This document shows, in pieces, positions 51,420 through 59,818 of a DNA stretch of 64,000 nt. Source of the DNA: Brachybacterium ginsengisoli (lineage in GTDB: Bacteria; Actinomycetota; Actinomycetes; Actinomycetales; Dermabacteraceae); assembly GCF_002407065.1 (NCBI RefSeq), contig NZ_CP023564.1:2790001-2854000 (forward strand). The letters run 5' to 3'. Each line of letters begins with the position of its first letter. The first letter of the stretch is position 1. The translations under genes and the position numbers were made by a program. Below the pieces are notes generated by a model. That model saw only the letters and a program-made list of their open reading frames with translations. It made no database searches and had not been told where the DNA came from.

Positions 51420-52186
51420 GCCAGCCCGATCCCGGCACCGACGCCGCGACCCGCACCGCGCCGCCCCGCGACGCCGTGACGGGCTCGGCCGCGCGTCGAC
51501 GTCTGGTGGCCGTGCTGCTGCTGGTGGTCTCCCTCGCAGCGATCGGGCTGGTGGGCCTCGGGTCCTCCGCCGACCGCGGCCCCGGGACCCAGTTCGTCGG
51601 CGGGGGCGAGGTGGAGCGGCGGGACCCGCCGGAGCGCAACGACTACAGCGAGCCGGACTGGGCCACCGGCGAGGCCCCGTCCACACCGCCGCGGGCGGAG
51701 GGCTCGAGGTCCTCGCTCCTCGTAGCGCTGATCGTGCTGAGCGTGCTGCTGCTCGCCGTGGCCGTCTGGGTGGTGCTGCGGATGCGGTCGCTCGCCCGCC
51801 CCGCCCCGGCGCTGGCCGGGATCGCGGACGAGGACGAGCTCACCGCCGCCCAGGCCCGGGCCGCGCTCGAGGACGCCCGTGCCCGGCTCTCCACCGAGGT
51901 CGACGCCCACGACGCGGTGATCGCGGCGTGGCTCGCCCTGGAACGGGCGATCGCCGAGGCCGGGGTGCGCCGCGATCCCTCGCAGACCACGCTCGAGTTC
52001 GTCGTCGCCGTGCTCGGCTCCCTGAACCTGGACCGCGCGGCGCTGGACCGGCTCGCCCATCTGTACCGTCGGGCGCTGTTCGATCCCCAGCCGCTTTTCG
52101 AGGCCGATCGCGAGGAGGCCGTGGAGCTGCTGGACGACCTGACGGCCGGTCTCGAGCAGTCGGCCGACGGGGGGCGGTCACGATGA
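51416..52186 (+). CDS. DUF4129 membrane protein of a MoxR operon
   Basis: A 256-residue protein with an N-terminal helix (RLVAVLLLVVSLAAIGLVGLG), a second at SLLVALIVLSVLLLAVAVWVVLRM and a C-terminal cytoplasmic DUF4129 region (DAVIAAWLALERAIAEAGVRRDPSQTTLEFV ... LYRRALFDPQPLFEADREEAV). The family occurs next to MoxR and DUF58 genes. Its role is unknown. ATGA overlaps on both sides show tight translational coupling. Confidence 0.85.
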   Translation: MSQPDPGTDAATRTAPPRDAVTGSAARRRLVAVLLLVVSLAAIGLVGLGSSADRGPGTQFVGGGEVERRDPPERNDYSEPDWATGEAPSTPPRAEGSRSSLLVALIVLSVLLLAVAVWVVLRMRSLARPAPALAGIADEDELTAAQARAALEDARARLSTEVDAHDAVIAAWLALERAIAEAGVRRDPSQTTLEFVVAVLGSLNLDRAALDRLAHLYRRALFDPQPLFEADREEAVELLDDLTAGLEQSADGGRSR

Positions 52187-52689
52187 TCCGTCCCTGGTTG
52201 GGCCTGCCGGTGAAGCTGGCGCTCGGCGCACTGGTCGCCGTGGGGCTGCAGCTGGCCTGCCTCCTCGTCGGCCTGATCCTCCCCCTGCCGATGATGATCG
52301 CGCTCGGGCTGCTCGGCGGCGCCGTGTGGTGGGTGCTCGGATCCGGCGCGGAGCGCGCCGACCAGCTGCACGCCCCCGCCCTCGACCTCGACGTCGACTA
52401 CGCGCTGCCCCACGCCCAGGACACCCGGGTGCGCCGCCTCGAGGACCTCGCCCACGGCGCCCAGCCCAGCCGCCGCATGACCAGTCGCGGGCTCGTGCGC
52501 ACCCTCGGCGAGATCGCCGACGAGCGCGCCCGCGACCCCGACGCCCCGCCGCTGAGCGCGGGACTGACCCAGCTGATCGAGACCGCCCGCCACCCCGATG
52601 CCGAAGGGCATCCCGTCGGCCCGCTGGACCGACGCGCCCTGCACCGCTGTCTGCACGAGCTCGCCCCGCGCGAGGAGAGGGACCGATGA
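52183..52689 (+). CDS. Small membrane protein of the MoxR operon
   Basis: A 168-residue protein with two adjoining helices at 10-50 (LALGALVAVGLQLACLLVGLILPLPMMIALGLLGGAVWWVLG) and a polar C-terminal region with RRLEDLAHGAQPSRRMTSRGL. I do not recognise a family. It lies between DUF4129 and MoxR with four-base overlaps on each side, which ties it to the same complex. Confidence 0.75.
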   Translation: MIRPWLGLPVKLALGALVAVGLQLACLLVGLILPLPMMIALGLLGGAVWWVLGSGAERADQLHAPALDLDVDYALPHAQDTRVRRLEDLAHGAQPSRRMTSRGLVRTLGEIADERARDPDAPPLSAGLTQLIETARHPDAEGHPVGPLDRRALHRCLHELAPREERDR

Positions 52690-53759
52690 CGACCCCTGAG
52701 AACCACACCCCCCAGGACCCCGCCCCGGCCACGCCGAGGCCGATGACCGCCGAAGAGGCCACCCGTGCCGCCGCGGCCGTGCTCGACGCCGTCGAGACCG
52801 CCGTGGTCGGCAAGCGCGAGGCGCTCGAGCTGGTGCTCACCGGCATCCTCGCCGGCGGCCACGTGCTGCTCGAGGACCTGCCGGGCCTCGGCAAGACCCT
52901 CGCCGCACGCTCCTTCGCCCAGGCGCTCGGCCTGCCCTTCACCCGCGCCCAGTTCACCCCGGACCTGCTCCCGGCGGATCTGACCGGCGCCGAGGTGTTC
53001 GACCAGCGCACCGGCGAGTTCGAGTTCCGTCCCGGCCCCGTGTTCACCGGGCTGCTGCTGGCCGACGAGATCAACCGCACCCCTCCGAAGACCCAGTCCG
53101 CGCTGCTCGAGGCGATGCAGGAGCGGCAGGTCTCCGTCGAGGGCACCACCCGTCGCCTGCCCGAGCCCTTCCACGTGCTCGCCACCGCGAACCCGATCGA
53201 GCACGAGGGCACCTACCCTCTGCCCGAGGCCCAGCTCGACCGCTTCCTGCTGCGGCTCTCCTTCGGCTACCCCACCGCCGAGCAGGAGTGGGACGTGGTC
53301 TCCCGCCGGATCGACCGACGCCGGGAGGAGCAGGTGGTCCCCGAGGTGCTCGACGCGGCCGGGCTGCTCGGCGTGCAGCAGGCCGTCGAGGATGTCCACG
53401 TGGAGGACGCCGTGGGCCACTACGCCGTCGAGCTGGTCGCCGCGACCCGCTCCCATCAGCACGCGCTGGTGGGCGCCTCGCCGCGAGGCACCCTCGCGCT
53501 GATCACCTGCGCCCGCGCGCTCGCGGTGATCCGCGGTCGCTCCTACGTGGTCCCCGAGGACGTCAAGGCTCTCGCCCATCCGGCGCTGGACCACCGCGTC
53601 ACCGTCAAGCCCGAGCTGTGGCTGCAGAATGCGACCGGTGCCGGCGTGGTCGAGGCGGTCCTCGGGCAGGTGCCCGTGCCCGCGGCGGCCCAGCCCTACC
53701 AGCCCGCCGGTTCCGATCAGACCACCGCCGCGGCGGCAGGCTCGCGGACCTCGGCGTGA
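52686..53759 (+). CDS. MoxR-family AAA+ ATPase
   Basis: A 357-residue chaperone-like ATPase. Walker A EDLPGLGKT is at 63-71, Walker B is in LLLADEINRTPPKTQ, and sensor 1 is ATANPIEHEG. The C-terminal lid is typical, with a short Ala-rich tail. MoxR proteins are thought to help assemble or activate metal- or VWA-domain partners. Here the partner candidate is the DUF58 protein immediately after it. Coupled by ATGA and GTGA overlaps. Confidence 0.95.
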   Translation: MTTPENHTPQDPAPATPRPMTAEEATRAAAAVLDAVETAVVGKREALELVLTGILAGGHVLLEDLPGLGKTLAARSFAQALGLPFTRAQFTPDLLPADLTGAEVFDQRTGEFEFRPGPVFTGLLLADEINRTPPKTQSALLEAMQERQVSVEGTTRRLPEPFHVLATANPIEHEGTYPLPEAQLDRFLLRLSFGYPTAEQEWDVVSRRIDRRREEQVVPEVLDAAGLLGVQQAVEDVHVEDAVGHYAVELVAATRSHQHALVGASPRGTLALITCARALAVIRGRSYVVPEDVKALAHPALDHRVTVKPELWLQNATGAGVVEAVLGQVPVPAAAQPYQPAGSDQTTAAAAGSRTSA

Positions 53760-55093
53760 CCTCGGAGTCCCCGCAGCGGGCGGAGCTGCGGACCCGGCCG
53801 ACGGCGGCGCTGCTGCGCGCCGCCGTGGTGGGCGGTGCCGCGCTCGTGATGGCCCTGCTGACGGGGCGGCCCGAGATCATCCTGGCCGGGGCGCCGCTGC
53901 TGCTGTGGGCGATGGTGGCGATCGCCCGTCGGCAGCTGCGCGGCGAGGCGCAGGCGCCGGTGAACCCGACGCTGCACGTGAACCGCCGCAGCATCGAGGA
54001 GGGCGGCACCGCGGCGGTCACGGTGCGCACCTCCCCCGGCGTGCTCACCACCGCGACCCTGCCGATGCCCCCGCACGCCGACGTCGCGCCCCGCCACGGC
54101 TCCGTCGCGGGAGACGGGGCGGTGGGGATGAGGATCAGCGCCCAGCGCTGGGGCCGGGTCCGCGTGGGGCCGATGCACGTGCTGGTCGCGGACGCCCTGG
54201 GCGCCTACCGCGCCCAGCGGACCCTGCCGCTGGCCGAGGTGCAGGTGGTCCCGGCCTCCACCGTGCTCGACGCCCCGGTGGAGGTGCCCACCCCGATCGG
54301 CGTGAGCGGCGTGCACCTCTCGCGCCGCCGCGGCGACGGCACCGCGCTCTCGGAGGTGCGCGCCTTCCGACCCGGCGACCGTCTGCACCGCATCAACTGG
54401 CGCGTCACCAGTCGCACCCGCGAGCTGCACACCAACGCGACGTTCACCGAGCAGGACACCGAGGTCCTCATCGTCACCGACACCACGGCGGACATCGCTC
54501 CGGCGCCCTGGCCCGACGGCGACGCCCCCACCAGCCTGGACATGACGATCCGCGCCACCTCGGCGATCGCCCGCCACTACCTGACCGCCGGGGACCGCGT
54601 CTCGCTGTTCGACATCGGCCATCTCATCGGCCCGGTGCCCGCCGGCTCCGGCCCCCGCCAGCTGCGGGTGCTCACCACGGCGCTGTCCCGCGCCACCCGC
54701 GACGAGGGCGTGATGCGGCCGGTGCGGCGGCTGCGCACGGTGCGCCAGGGCACCCTCACGGTGGTGTGCACTCCGCTGCTGAACCGCGACACCATCGACC
54801 AGATCGGCGTGCTGGTCGCCCACGGCGCCGACGTCATCGTGGTGGACACCCTGCCGCCGAGCATCGGGGACGTCGCCCCGCTGCGCGGGAAGGCGCTGCG
54901 GGTGGACGGCAGGGTCTCGGATCGCTTTTGGCCCGAGGCCTGGGCGCTGCGCCGGCTGCTGCGGGGCCGGACCGTGCGGGAGCTGCGGGAGGCCGGGATC
55001 CCGGTGACGGCCTGGGAGGGCCCGAGCTCCCTCGCCCCCGTGCTGCTCTCGCTCTCCGCAGCCCGGACCGCGCCCCGACGGAGGAGGTCCTGA
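53756..55093 (+). CDS. DUF58 (VWA-like) membrane protein
   Basis: A 445-residue protein. Two N-terminal helices (LLRAAVVGGAALVMALLTG; IILAGAPLLLWAMVAIARR) precede an extended domain and the DUF58 core GDGTALSEVRAFRPGDRLHRINWRVTSRTRELHTN. A VWA-like nucleotide fold follows (VLIVTDTTADIAP). It is a usual partner of MoxR. The GTG at 53756 overlaps the previous stop (GTGA). Confidence 0.92.
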   Translation: MTSESPQRAELRTRPTAALLRAAVVGGAALVMALLTGRPEIILAGAPLLLWAMVAIARRQLRGEAQAPVNPTLHVNRRSIEEGGTAAVTVRTSPGVLTTATLPMPPHADVAPRHGSVAGDGAVGMRISAQRWGRVRVGPMHVLVADALGAYRAQRTLPLAEVQVVPASTVLDAPVEVPTPIGVSGVHLSRRRGDGTALSEVRAFRPGDRLHRINWRVTSRTRELHTNATFTEQDTEVLIVTDTTADIAPAPWPDGDAPTSLDMTIRATSAIARHYLTAGDRVSLFDIGHLIGPVPAGSGPRQLRVLTTALSRATRDEGVMRPVRRLRTVRQGTLTVVCTPLLNRDTIDQIGVLVAHGADVIVVDTLPPSIGDVAPLRGKALRVDGRVSDRFWPEAWALRRLLRGRTVRELREAGIPVTAWEGPSSLAPVLLSLSAARTAPRRRRS

Positions 55094-55644
55094 TGCGCCT
55101 GGGACAGCTGGTCGATCCGATCGCGCAACAGCTGCTCGAGCTGCAGAAGGTCAGCGCCTCCCAGTGGGTGCTGCGCGGCCTGGGTGTGGCGGCGACGCTG
55201 CTCGCCCTCATGGCCGCCCTCGGCAGCATGGCGCTGTTCGGGCACATCGGCGCGGTGCTCATCACGCTGCTGGTCGCGGTGGGGCTGCTCGCCTCGTTCC
55301 GCAACCCCGACAGCGATGTGGGGCTCCTGGCGCCCGCGGCGATCGTCGTGTCCTTCCTGGGCGACGGCGAGATCTCGATGCTGCGCGCAGCGGCCGTCGG
55401 CGGGGCGCTGCTGATCGGACACAGCGCCTTCGCACTCGCGGCGACCATGCCGGTGCACGGCGAGCTCGACCGCACCGGCTGGCGCCTGGCCGGCTCGGCG
55501 CTGCTGCCTGTTCTGGGGATGAGCATCGTGGCCGGGGCGCTGGTGGCCGGGCTGTCGCTCGTGCATCTCGGGCCCTGGATGCTGGTCCTCGGCGTGATCG
55601 CGGCGATCGGTCTGTTCCTCACGGTGCTCCCCCGCGAGCGCTGA
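55093..55644 (+). CDS. Membrane protein at the end of the MoxR operon
   Basis: A 183-residue protein with an amphipathic N-terminal helix (QLVDPIAQQLLELQKVSASQW) and five to six helices (VLRGLGVAATLLALMAALGSMALF; VLITLLVAVGLLASF; LLAPAAIVVSFLG; AAAVGGALLIGHSAFALAA; LLPVLGMSIVAGALVAGLSLV; MLVLGVIAAIGLFLTVL). No known family is recognised. Its ATG shares one base with the DUF58 stop (TGATG). Confidence 0.75.
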   Translation: MRLGQLVDPIAQQLLELQKVSASQWVLRGLGVAATLLALMAALGSMALFGHIGAVLITLLVAVGLLASFRNPDSDVGLLAPAAIVVSFLGDGEISMLRAAAVGGALLIGHSAFALAATMPVHGELDRTGWRLAGSALLPVLGMSIVAGALVAGLSLVHLGPWMLVLGVIAAIGLFLTVLPRER

Positions 55645-55751
55645 GGCCCGAGACCTCCGGGGCGGTACTCGTCCGGGCGGTGCTCTCACGCCCTGGGCGG
55701 AAGCGGGGTGAGGCACGTCGCTCCCACGCGCCGACGGTCACCGGACAGGAC

Positions 55752-55757
55752 TACCGT
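55752..55757 (+). promoter_or_regulatory. Putative -10 box, leaderless msrA
   Basis: TACCGT, seven bases (GATCCGC), then the ATG at 55765. Confidence 0.5.
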
Positions 55758-55764
55758 GATCCGC

Positions 55765-56457
55765 ATGTGGCAGATGATGGATCTCCTGTACGCGCACAAG
55801 AAGGAGATGGTCGCCCCGGAGGACGCCCTCCCCGGCCGCGACCAGTACCCCTACGCCCTCGCCCGGGAGCATCTGGTGCTCGGCACCGACATGCTGGGCC
55901 CGGACTCCCCGACCGATCCCCGACCCTGGCCGGAGGGCAGCGAGGAGATCATCCTCGCCGGCGGCTGCTTCTGGGGCATCGAGCGGGTCGCCTGGCAGAT
56001 CCCGGGCGTGCACACCACCTCCTCGGGCTACGCCGGCGGGTACACGCCGCATCCCACCTATGAAGAGGTCTTCTCCGCCCGCACCGGGCACACGGAGGCC
56101 GTGCGGGTGATCTACACCGGCGGCGAGTCGACACTTCGCGCCCTGCTCACGCAGTTCTGGGAGCAGCACGATCCCACCACCGCGAACCGCCAGGGCAACG
56201 ACGTGGGCACCGAGTACCGCAGCGCCGTCTACTGGACCTCCCCCGAGCAGGGCGAGGTGGTGCGCAGCTCGGCGCAGCGCTACCAGCAGGCGCTGGACGA
56301 GGCCGGTCGCGGCACGATCAGCACGGAGCTGCTCCCGCTCGCCGAGGCGGGCAACGGCGTGTACTACACGGCGGAGGCGGAGCACCAGCAGTACCTGGAG
56401 CGGAACCCGGGCGGCTACTGCAACCACGGGTTCAACGGGGTCGCCTGCTCGCTGTGA
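55765..56457 (+). CDS. msrA: Peptide-methionine (S)-S-oxide reductase MsrA
   Basis: Repairs oxidised methionine (S-sulfoxide) in proteins. The 230-residue enzyme has the catalytic GCFWG with Cys68, YAGG near 90, and GHTEAVRVIY. Resolving cysteines lie at the C-terminus in YCNHGFNGVACSL. About 60 residues precede the fold, as in the longer MsrA class. The ATG at 55765 is favoured by the -10 seven bases upstream; the frame is open further but with no match. Confidence 0.95.
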   Translation: MWQMMDLLYAHKKEMVAPEDALPGRDQYPYALAREHLVLGTDMLGPDSPTDPRPWPEGSEEIILAGGCFWGIERVAWQIPGVHTTSSGYAGGYTPHPTYEEVFSARTGHTEAVRVIYTGGESTLRALLTQFWEQHDPTTANRQGNDVGTEYRSAVYWTSPEQGEVVRSSAQRYQQALDEAGRGTISTELLPLAEAGNGVYYTAEAEHQQYLERNPGGYCNHGFNGVACSL

Positions 56458-56481
56458 GCCCGCACCCTGCGAGGGTGGTGC

Positions 56482-57486
56482 TCAGATCTCGCGGTGGGTC
56501 GCCTCGGGGTCCCTCGGACCTTCGGTCGCCGCAGTGCGCTCGGGGATCCACGGATCCTCGTCCTCGTCGACCGGTATGTCTCCGTTGACCAGCCGGGATT
56601 CGAGGGACTTGGAGTAGAGCGGGATCGGGTCGGAGGCGACCTCGATCGTCCCGTCGATGTCCTGCCACGGGCCGCCGGCTACCGAGAACTGACCGCTGAA
56701 GGTGGTCATGAGGGTCACGTCGTACCAGCCCTCGCCGCTGTAGGTCCCGCTGATGGTCTCCGCGGGGTACGGGTCCCCTGGGTTCGTGGTCGAGATGGTG
56801 TTGCCGTCCCCGAGGTCCCATTCGTACAGGACGGGCACCGCCCTGACCTCGACCGGAGTGCCGAGCAGCTCCATCGGCAGGGTCTGTGTCTGCTGCTCGG
56901 CGTAGAGCACGTTGACCATTTTCACCGGGAGCCAGCCCCGCTCCGGACCTGCGCTCGCCACCAGCGGCTTCACCGGCATCGAGGCGAAGTCCTCACGGGT
57001 CACGGTGATGACGACGGGCTCGGCCGCATCGACGAGGACTCCCCCGCGCTGCTGGCACTCGAACCCGAGCAGCTCTTCGGACGCCGTACCGGATCTCGTG
57101 TCGACGCGCACCGTCTCCGAGGCGAGATAGCCCTCCCCATCCGCCGAGACCGCATCGGCCGCCACGCAGATCCGGTTCGCACCCCCGCAGTGGAGCAATC
57201 CGCCCAGGTCGCTGCTGCTGTCATGAAGATCGCCGCAGGTGAACTGGCTGTCGACGCCGAGCTCGCGGGAGGTCACGTAGACCGGGGGCGGTTCATCGTG
57301 GATGTGCTTCTCTGATGAACTCGGCGAGCCCTGCGGGTCGTCAACGACATCCTCTGCAGAGGAGTTCCCACCGTTGAGCGCACCATTCTTGGCATCGAAG
57401 GTTGGCGCAGCCCACGTCGGCGCCGCTGCGCACGAAAGCACGAACACCGCTCCCCAAGCAGCGATGATCCGTAGTCCGCGAGGCAT
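56482..57486 (-). CDS. Secreted PKD-domain-type protein, unknown function
   Basis: A 334-residue protein with a Sec signal (GLRIIAAWGAVFVLSCAAAPTWAAP). A Cys-containing region follows (FTCGDLHDSS, LLHCGGANRICVA, GFECQQRGG), with four cysteines that may pair. A PKD-like beta sandwich (VLYEWDLGDGN ... EGWYDVTLMTTFSGQFSV) comes after about residue 215, and the tail is acidic. Codon and base composition are less GC-rich than elsewhere. Its ATG shares one base with the preceding stop (TGATG), so it is expressed with the DUF6318 lipoprotein. Confidence 0.78.
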   Translation of the reverse strand: MPRGLRIIAAWGAVFVLSCAAAPTWAAPTFDAKNGALNGGNSSAEDVVDDPQGSPSSSEKHIHDEPPPVYVTSRELGVDSQFTCGDLHDSSSDLGGLLHCGGANRICVAADAVSADGEGYLASETVRVDTRSGTASEELLGFECQQRGGVLVDAAEPVVITVTREDFASMPVKPLVASAGPERGWLPVKMVNVLYAEQQTQTLPMELLGTPVEVRAVPVLYEWDLGDGNTISTTNPGDPYPAETISGTYSGEGWYDVTLMTTFSGQFSVAGGPWQDIDGTIEVASDPIPLYSKSLESRLVNGDIPVDEDEDPWIPERTAATEGPRDPEATHREI

Positions 57487-58166
57487 CAGCCCTCAACGCC
57501 CTCCGAGTAATCGGCGCTGAAGTCGACGACCTTCCAAGCGCCGGACTCCCATACCAGTCCACCTGTGGACTCATAGGTGATCTCGTCCCATTCCGATGGT
57601 TCTGCGCCCTTGTCCGAAGGCTCTGTGTGGGCCGGGATGATGAAGGTGTACGTGACGATGTAGTCGAAGTCTCCATCGTCCGGCTTGGAGACGAGATCGA
57701 CCTCCGTGGTCACCAGAGGGGACCAGTGCTCATTCCGCTCATCTAGATCCTGCATCTGCTTGATCAGCTCATCGCAGTTCTCGCAACGCTCCGCGCCCAG
57801 CACCTCAAGCTGCGCATAGTCGCCGCCCTGGAAACCTGCGATCGCTACATCCCAGAAATACGAGAATGCCTGCTCCGCCCCCTCCGGCGTCTCCTCATCC
57901 ATCCCCGGATAGTCCGCCGGATCCGGTGCCGGCACGGACGACGCCGCATCGGTCGTCCCCTCGGACTCGCCGCCCCCATCGCTGGCCTCGCCCTCGCCCT
58001 CGCCACCGCCACCGCCATCGCTCGGCTCATCCCCGCTGCCATCGCTCGACCCGGCACCGATCGTCGGAGGTGGCGTCGTCACCGGTCCTTCCGACTCCTC
58101 CCCACAGGCGGCGAGAGCGAAGGTCAGGACCAGAGCGGCCGCGACGGAGAGAGTGCGCTGAGACAT
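57486..58166 (-). CDS. DUF6318-family lipoprotein
   Basis: A 226-residue lipoprotein. The signal VAAALVLTFALAACGEE gives lipid Cys21. A Gly/Ser/Glu-rich spacer (about residues 30-75) precedes a globular part with PADYPGMDEETPEGAEQAFSYFWDV and a CENC pair near 125, the DUF6318 pattern. Function unknown. AAGGG lies eight bases before the ATG and a minus-strand TAAAGT at 58201-58206 is a plausible -10. It leads the pair with the PKD protein. Confidence 0.82.
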   Translation of the reverse strand: MSQRTLSVAAALVLTFALAACGEESEGPVTTPPPTIGAGSSDGSGDEPSDGGGGGEGEGEASDGGGESEGTTDAASSVPAPDPADYPGMDEETPEGAEQAFSYFWDVAIAGFQGGDYAQLEVLGAERCENCDELIKQMQDLDERNEHWSPLVTTEVDLVSKPDDGDFDYIVTYTFIIPAHTEPSDKGAEPSEWDEITYESTGGLVWESGAWKVVDFSADYSEGVEG

Positions 58167-58292
58167 GCAGAGGCCCTTCGGGTGTGCAACGGATCACCGC
58201 GACTTTACCGAGCCACCGCGCCGCTCACCACCGGACTCGAGAAGTTGTGGACAACTGCCGCCGACACCGCTCCGTGCCGCGCGGACCAAGAT

Positions 58293-58811
58293 CTACTCCG
58301 GCAGCCCGTCCCCGTGGTCCCCGCCCATCAGGTTGCGGCGACCGCCGATCTCCGGGCCTCCGGCGGGCCGGGCCGGTGCGGGGGCGACGCCCATGAGCTG
58401 CGCCGCGAAGCCTCCAGCCTCACGCGGCATCGGCGCTCCGCCGGTCGGGGTGCCGCTCGGTCCGCAGGCCGCCGCCGCGGCCGACGTCGGCACGCGGGCC
58501 TCCCCGCCAGCGCGGGCGAAGCGTGTCATCTGCTCCGTGGTCGGATAGGCCGAGGTGACCACGATGTCCAGGCCCAGCAGCGTGATGGGCAGGGCGCTCT
58601 CCCCCGCGGAGTCGAGCAGCGCACGCACCGGCTCGCACTCCTCGAAGGCCCAGGCGTCCTCGTCCTGCAGGTAGACGGTGATGGGCTGGCCCGCCATGGC
58701 GAGCTCGGCGGCCGCGTCGAGGAAGGCCTCCTGCTGGTCGTGGTCCGGCGGCGGGGAGGGCAGGAAGATGTCCAGGGCCGCCAGCGGGGCGGTCTCGTCG
58801 GCGTCGCTCAT
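58293..58811 (-). CDS. ArsD-like protein lacking the metal-binding cysteines
   Basis: A 172-residue protein. Residues 10-100 follow the ArsD layout: a first strand ALDIFLPSPPP, a DAAAELAMAGQPITVYLQDEDAWAFEE segment with VRALLD, and SALPITLLGLDIVVTSAYPTTEQMTRFA. In ArsD the first strand is followed by a vicinal Cys pair that carries arsenite; here it reads PSPPPDHDQ. The C-terminal 70 residues are Gly/Pro/Ala-rich and unlike ArsD. No ars genes are nearby. TACCGT lies six bases before the ATG. Function is open. Confidence 0.6.
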   Translation of the reverse strand: MSDADETAPLAALDIFLPSPPPDHDQQEAFLDAAAELAMAGQPITVYLQDEDAWAFEECEPVRALLDSAGESALPITLLGLDIVVTSAYPTTEQMTRFARAGGEARVPTSAAAAACGPSGTPTGGAPMPREAGGFAAQLMGVAPAPARPAGGPEIGGRRNLMGGDHGDGLPE

Positions 58812-58817
58812 GGCACC

Positions 58818-58823
58818 ACGGTA
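58818..58823 (-). promoter_or_regulatory. Putative -10 box, leaderless ArsD-like gene
   Basis: Minus-strand TACCGT, six bases (GGTGCC), then the ATG at 58811. Confidence 0.45.
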
Positions 58824-58832
58824 GTCCTGTCG

Positions 58833-58862
58833 CTCAGCTCAGCACGGCTCAGCTCAGCACGG
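58833..58862. repeat. Tandem 15-base duplication at a gene's 3' end
   Basis: CTCAGCTCAGCACGG occurs twice head to tail (58833-58847 and 58848-58862). On the minus strand each copy encodes AVLS plus the TGA, so the duplication repeats the last codons and stop of the kinase gene. Confidence 0.8.
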
Positions 58863-59814
58863 CCCGCGCGGTGCGCAGCCATGCCTCACCCTCATCGCGC
58901 CACCCGAGGCGGTGGAGGTGGACGCCGGTGGTGACTCGTTCGAGGTGCGCCCAGGCCGCGACCCGTTCCTCCTCCAGCCCGAGCTGGTCGGCGGTGCTCG
59001 CCACCAGCTGGGCATGTCGGCGCCGCCCGGCACCGGGGCCGTCGCTGCGCTCGAGCACGTCGATCATCTGCTGGTGGTCGCGCAGGGCGACGCCCGCGTC
59101 GTACTCCCGCTCGCCGAGGAAGCCGTCGGGGTCGATGAGCACGTGCTCCTCACCGCGTCGCAGCGCATTGCCGGCGTGAGGATCCCCGTGCACGAGCACC
59201 AGCTCGGCCGCCGGCTCCTCGATCAGCGCGAGCGCGAGCTCCCGTGCCCGCTCGAGCACATCGCGATGACGGGTGCCGAGTCCGGGACGCTCTCCCCCCG
59301 ACTCCGCGGGTTCGGACTCCACTGCGAGCGCACCGTCGACGAGGACGAGGAGCCCTCGGGCCTTCGCTCCGGGTTCCAGGATCTCGGCACATTCCGTCGG
59401 GAGAGCCCACGCCGCCGGGAGCAGCGCCGCGAGATGGGCGGCCTGTTCGACCGGGTCCGGCACGGTCCGGAACAACGTGGGCCCGAGCTTCTCGAGCAGC
59501 ACCGCGTCCTGCTCCTCGTCGTGCTCGAGGACGCGCACGAATCCTCGTCCGTCGGCCGCCTGCAGCACCCTGACCTGCTGGGAGAGGTCGGCGCCGTGAC
59601 CGCCGAGCTTGAGGACGGCCGGGCCCGACGCCCTCCCCACCACCTCCAGCACCGGGAGCCCCGCCCCCTCGGCGAAGGCGCGGACCACGGTGAGATCCCA
59701 GCGCTCGAGAACGGTGCGCAGCCGGTCAGGGAAGGCCCGGACCAGCTCGCGCGCCCCGGAGTGATCGGCCCAGGGCCGCGCCCGGACCAGAGCCTCCACC
59801 TCCTCGGGCCGCAT
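58849..59814 (-). CDS. Small-molecule kinase of the aminoglycoside/hydroxyurea phosphotransferase family
   Basis: A 321-residue protein of the protein-kinase-like phosphotransferase fold. The catalytic loop VLVHGDPHAGN lies near 215-225 and the metal-binding LIDPDGFLGEREYDAGVALR near 235-255, as in the APH(6)/hur family (streptomycin and hydroxyurea phosphotransferases). Upstream are VVGRASGPAVLKLG (ATP-binding lysine) and VLLEKLG. The substrate could be an antibiotic or a cell metabolite. Only the family is clear. The ATG is five bases from the GntR stop, so the regulator and kinase share a transcript. Confidence 0.75.
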   Translation of the reverse strand: MRPEEVEALVRARPWADHSGARELVRAFPDRLRTVLERWDLTVVRAFAEGAGLPVLEVVGRASGPAVLKLGGHGADLSQQVRVLQAADGRGFVRVLEHDEEQDAVLLEKLGPTLFRTVPDPVEQAAHLAALLPAAWALPTECAEILEPGAKARGLLVLVDGALAVESEPAESGGERPGLGTRHRDVLERARELALALIEEPAAELVLVHGDPHAGNALRRGEEHVLIDPDGFLGEREYDAGVALRDHQQMIDVLERSDGPGAGRRRHAQLVASTADQLGLEEERVAAWAHLERVTTGVHLHRLGWRDEGEAWLRTARAVLS

Positions 59815-59818
59815 CGCC

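Noticed and set aside
58293-58811. Treating the ArsD-like gene as an arsenic-resistance gene
   Set aside because: The cysteines needed for metal binding are absent and no arsA, arsB or arsR neighbours exist.
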